Shown one piece after another: positions 63,220-64,000 of a stretch of 64,000 nt of DNA. The position numbers and the translations under genes are program-made. A model generated the notes under the pieces. It had not been told where the DNA came from and did not search any database. It saw only the letters and a program-made list of their open reading frames with translations. Each line of letters starts with the position of its first letter. Position 1 is the first letter of the stretch. Source of the stretch: Paludibacteraceae bacterium. Its GTDB lineage: Bacteria > Bacteroidota > Bacteroidia > Bacteroidales > Paludibacteraceae. Location: contig JARLGW010000010.1 of assembly GCA_031292565.1 (NCBI GenBank), positions 1 through 64,000 of the forward strand. The letters are read 5' to 3'.

Positions 63220-64000
63220 ATGAGTTATTTGAAATTTGATAAAAGTCTGCTCATTAATTTGGAAAAGTCACTGACCAAAGAAATGTTGAGAACAAATCGT
63301 TCGGGAGCGTATAGTGTAACCACCATTGTGGATTGTAATACCCGTAAGTATCATGGTTTGCTAGTGGTACCTATACCCGAATTCGATCACGAAAACCATG
63401 TGCTGTTATCCTCTTTGGATGAAACGGTAATACAACATGGTGCGGAATTCAACATGGGCATTCATAAATATCAAGGCGATAATTACAGCCCTAAAGGGCA
63501 CAAATACATCCGCGAATTTAATATCGAAACCGTGGCTTGTACCACTTACCGGGTGGGCGGTGTGGTATTCTCACGCGAGCGGGTGTTTATTTCACACGAG
63601 AACCGTATTTTAATCAAATATACCTTACTGGAATCTCAGTCGCCTACCATTTTACGTCTAAAGCCTTTTTTGGCTTTTAGAAGCGTGAATAAGCTTTCGC
63701 ATAAAAACGATTTCATCAATAAGGAATACAAGGAAATAGAAAATGGCATTGTTACCTGCCTGTATCCAGGTTATCCGTGCTTGAATATGCAGTTTTCCAA
63801 ACAGGTGGACTTTATTTTTGAACCTGACTGGTACAACGGCATTGAATATTTCAGGGAACAAGAACGCGGATACGAGTACCAGGAGGATTTGTATGTACCC
63901 GGATATTTTGAATTCCCGATGAAAAAAGGCGAAAGTGTTATTTTTTCGGCAGGAGTTGAGGAAGGAAAACCCACTCAATTTAAAGCCATGTATCAGGAAG
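63220..64000 (+). CDS. Glycogen debranching enzyme, N-terminal part (cut by the window end)
   Basis: An open frame from ATG 63220 with 260 codons to the window end. It begins MSYLKFDKSLLINLEKSLTK and contains 'REML'-type 'KEMLRTNRSGAYSVTTIVDCNTRKYHGLLVVP', typical of the bacterial/archaeal glycogen debranching enzyme N-terminal domain (GDE_N). 'DETVIQHG', 'YIREFNIETVACTTYRVGG' and 'RLKPFLAFRSVN' follow. The amylo-alpha-1,6-glucosidase catalytic domain should lie past the window. It breaks alpha-1,6 branches in glycogen. It is separated from the flx operon by a strong terminator. Confidence 0.9.
   Translation, partial: MSYLKFDKSLLINLEKSLTKEMLRTNRSGAYSVTTIVDCNTRKYHGLLVVPIPEFDHENHVLLSSLDETVIQHGAEFNMGIHKYQGDNYSPKGHKYIREFNIETVACTTYRVGGVVFSRERVFISHENRILIKYTLLESQSPTILRLKPFLAFRSVNKLSHKNDFINKEYKEIENGIVTCLYPGYPCLNMQFSKQVDFIFEPDWYNGIEYFREQERGYEYQEDLYVPGYFEFPMKKGESVIFSAGVEEGKPTQFKAMYQE

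Noticed and set aside
1-64000. CRISPR arrays, insertion sequences, rRNA operons
   Set aside because: No spaced direct-repeat arrays, transposase or integrase genes, or rRNA-like sequence were seen; the only repeats are the short heptad arrays, the intragenic 114-bp pair and isolated hairpins.

Overview
This window is chromosomal DNA from a member of the Bacteroidota, most likely order Bacteroidales. The main signs are a type IX secretion sorting domain on a secreted protease, a GldG-type protein, TTG-N19-TAnnTTTG promoter cores, mostly absent Shine-Dalgarno sequences, and Bacteroidales-type gene sets (parA-parB-DUF5683-MltD-MerR, ExbB-ExbD-ExbD-TonB-PstS-like-TPR, GH3/beta-lactamase fusion). 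Genes for a heterodisulfide-reductase-type electron transfer complex point to an anaerobe. I cannot name family or genus. There are no rRNA genes, CRISPR arrays or recognisable insertion sequences.

Layout. 1-3.9 kb: a 3' fragment of a release factor 2 gene, tRNA-Asp, purU, a small secreted protein, and an AT-rich P-loop ATPase gene broken by an in-frame TGA just before its Walker A motif. 3.9-14.1 kb: a T9SS-exported papain-like protein, a 7TM-HD phosphodiesterase, an NlpC/P60 peptidase, priA and recJ. 14.4-18.6 kb: tsaC, an undecaprenyl-phosphate sugar transferase, a CLC chloride protein, and a possible 55-residue membrane protein. 18.6-22.8 kb (minus): parA, parB, DUF5683, a lytic transglycosylase and a MerR regulator. 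23-34 kb: gldG, dnaN, a DnaQ-like exonuclease, trmN6, a secreted hypothetical, argS, a ferritin-like/VIT1 transporter with a DUF475 (TerC-like) partner, and an RluB-type pseudouridine synthase with a repetitive basic N-terminus. 34-48 kb: tRNA-Arg, htpG, a Kef-type antiporter, a patatin, mpl, dCMP deaminase, an S41 protease, and a minus-strand operon joining a 5'-nucleotidase split over two genes to a NagZ/beta-lactamase fusion. 48.2-55.2 kb: rplS with a structured leader, then the ExbB/ExbD/ExbD/TonB operon ending in a PstS-like lipoprotein and a TPR protein.

55.3-63.0 kb is the most distinctive region. It is one co-oriented set, hdrC-hdrB-hdrA-mvhD/flxD-flxC-flxB-flxA, followed by a dihydroorotate-dehydrogenase-like flavoprotein. 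It matches the FlxABCD-HdrABC type of NADH-dependent, probably flavin-bifurcating electron transfer complex. FlxA resembles PyrK and the last gene resembles PyrD, so the 3' end looks like a class 1B PyrDK pair whose usual catalytic motif is not conserved. The window closes inside a glycogen-debranching-enzyme gene.

Non-coding signals include strong intrinsic terminators, a 72-nt imperfect inverted repeat between tonB and the next gene, a candidate rplS autoregulatory leader, a canonical Shine-Dalgarno before htpG, and two intergenic arrays with a 7-bp period.
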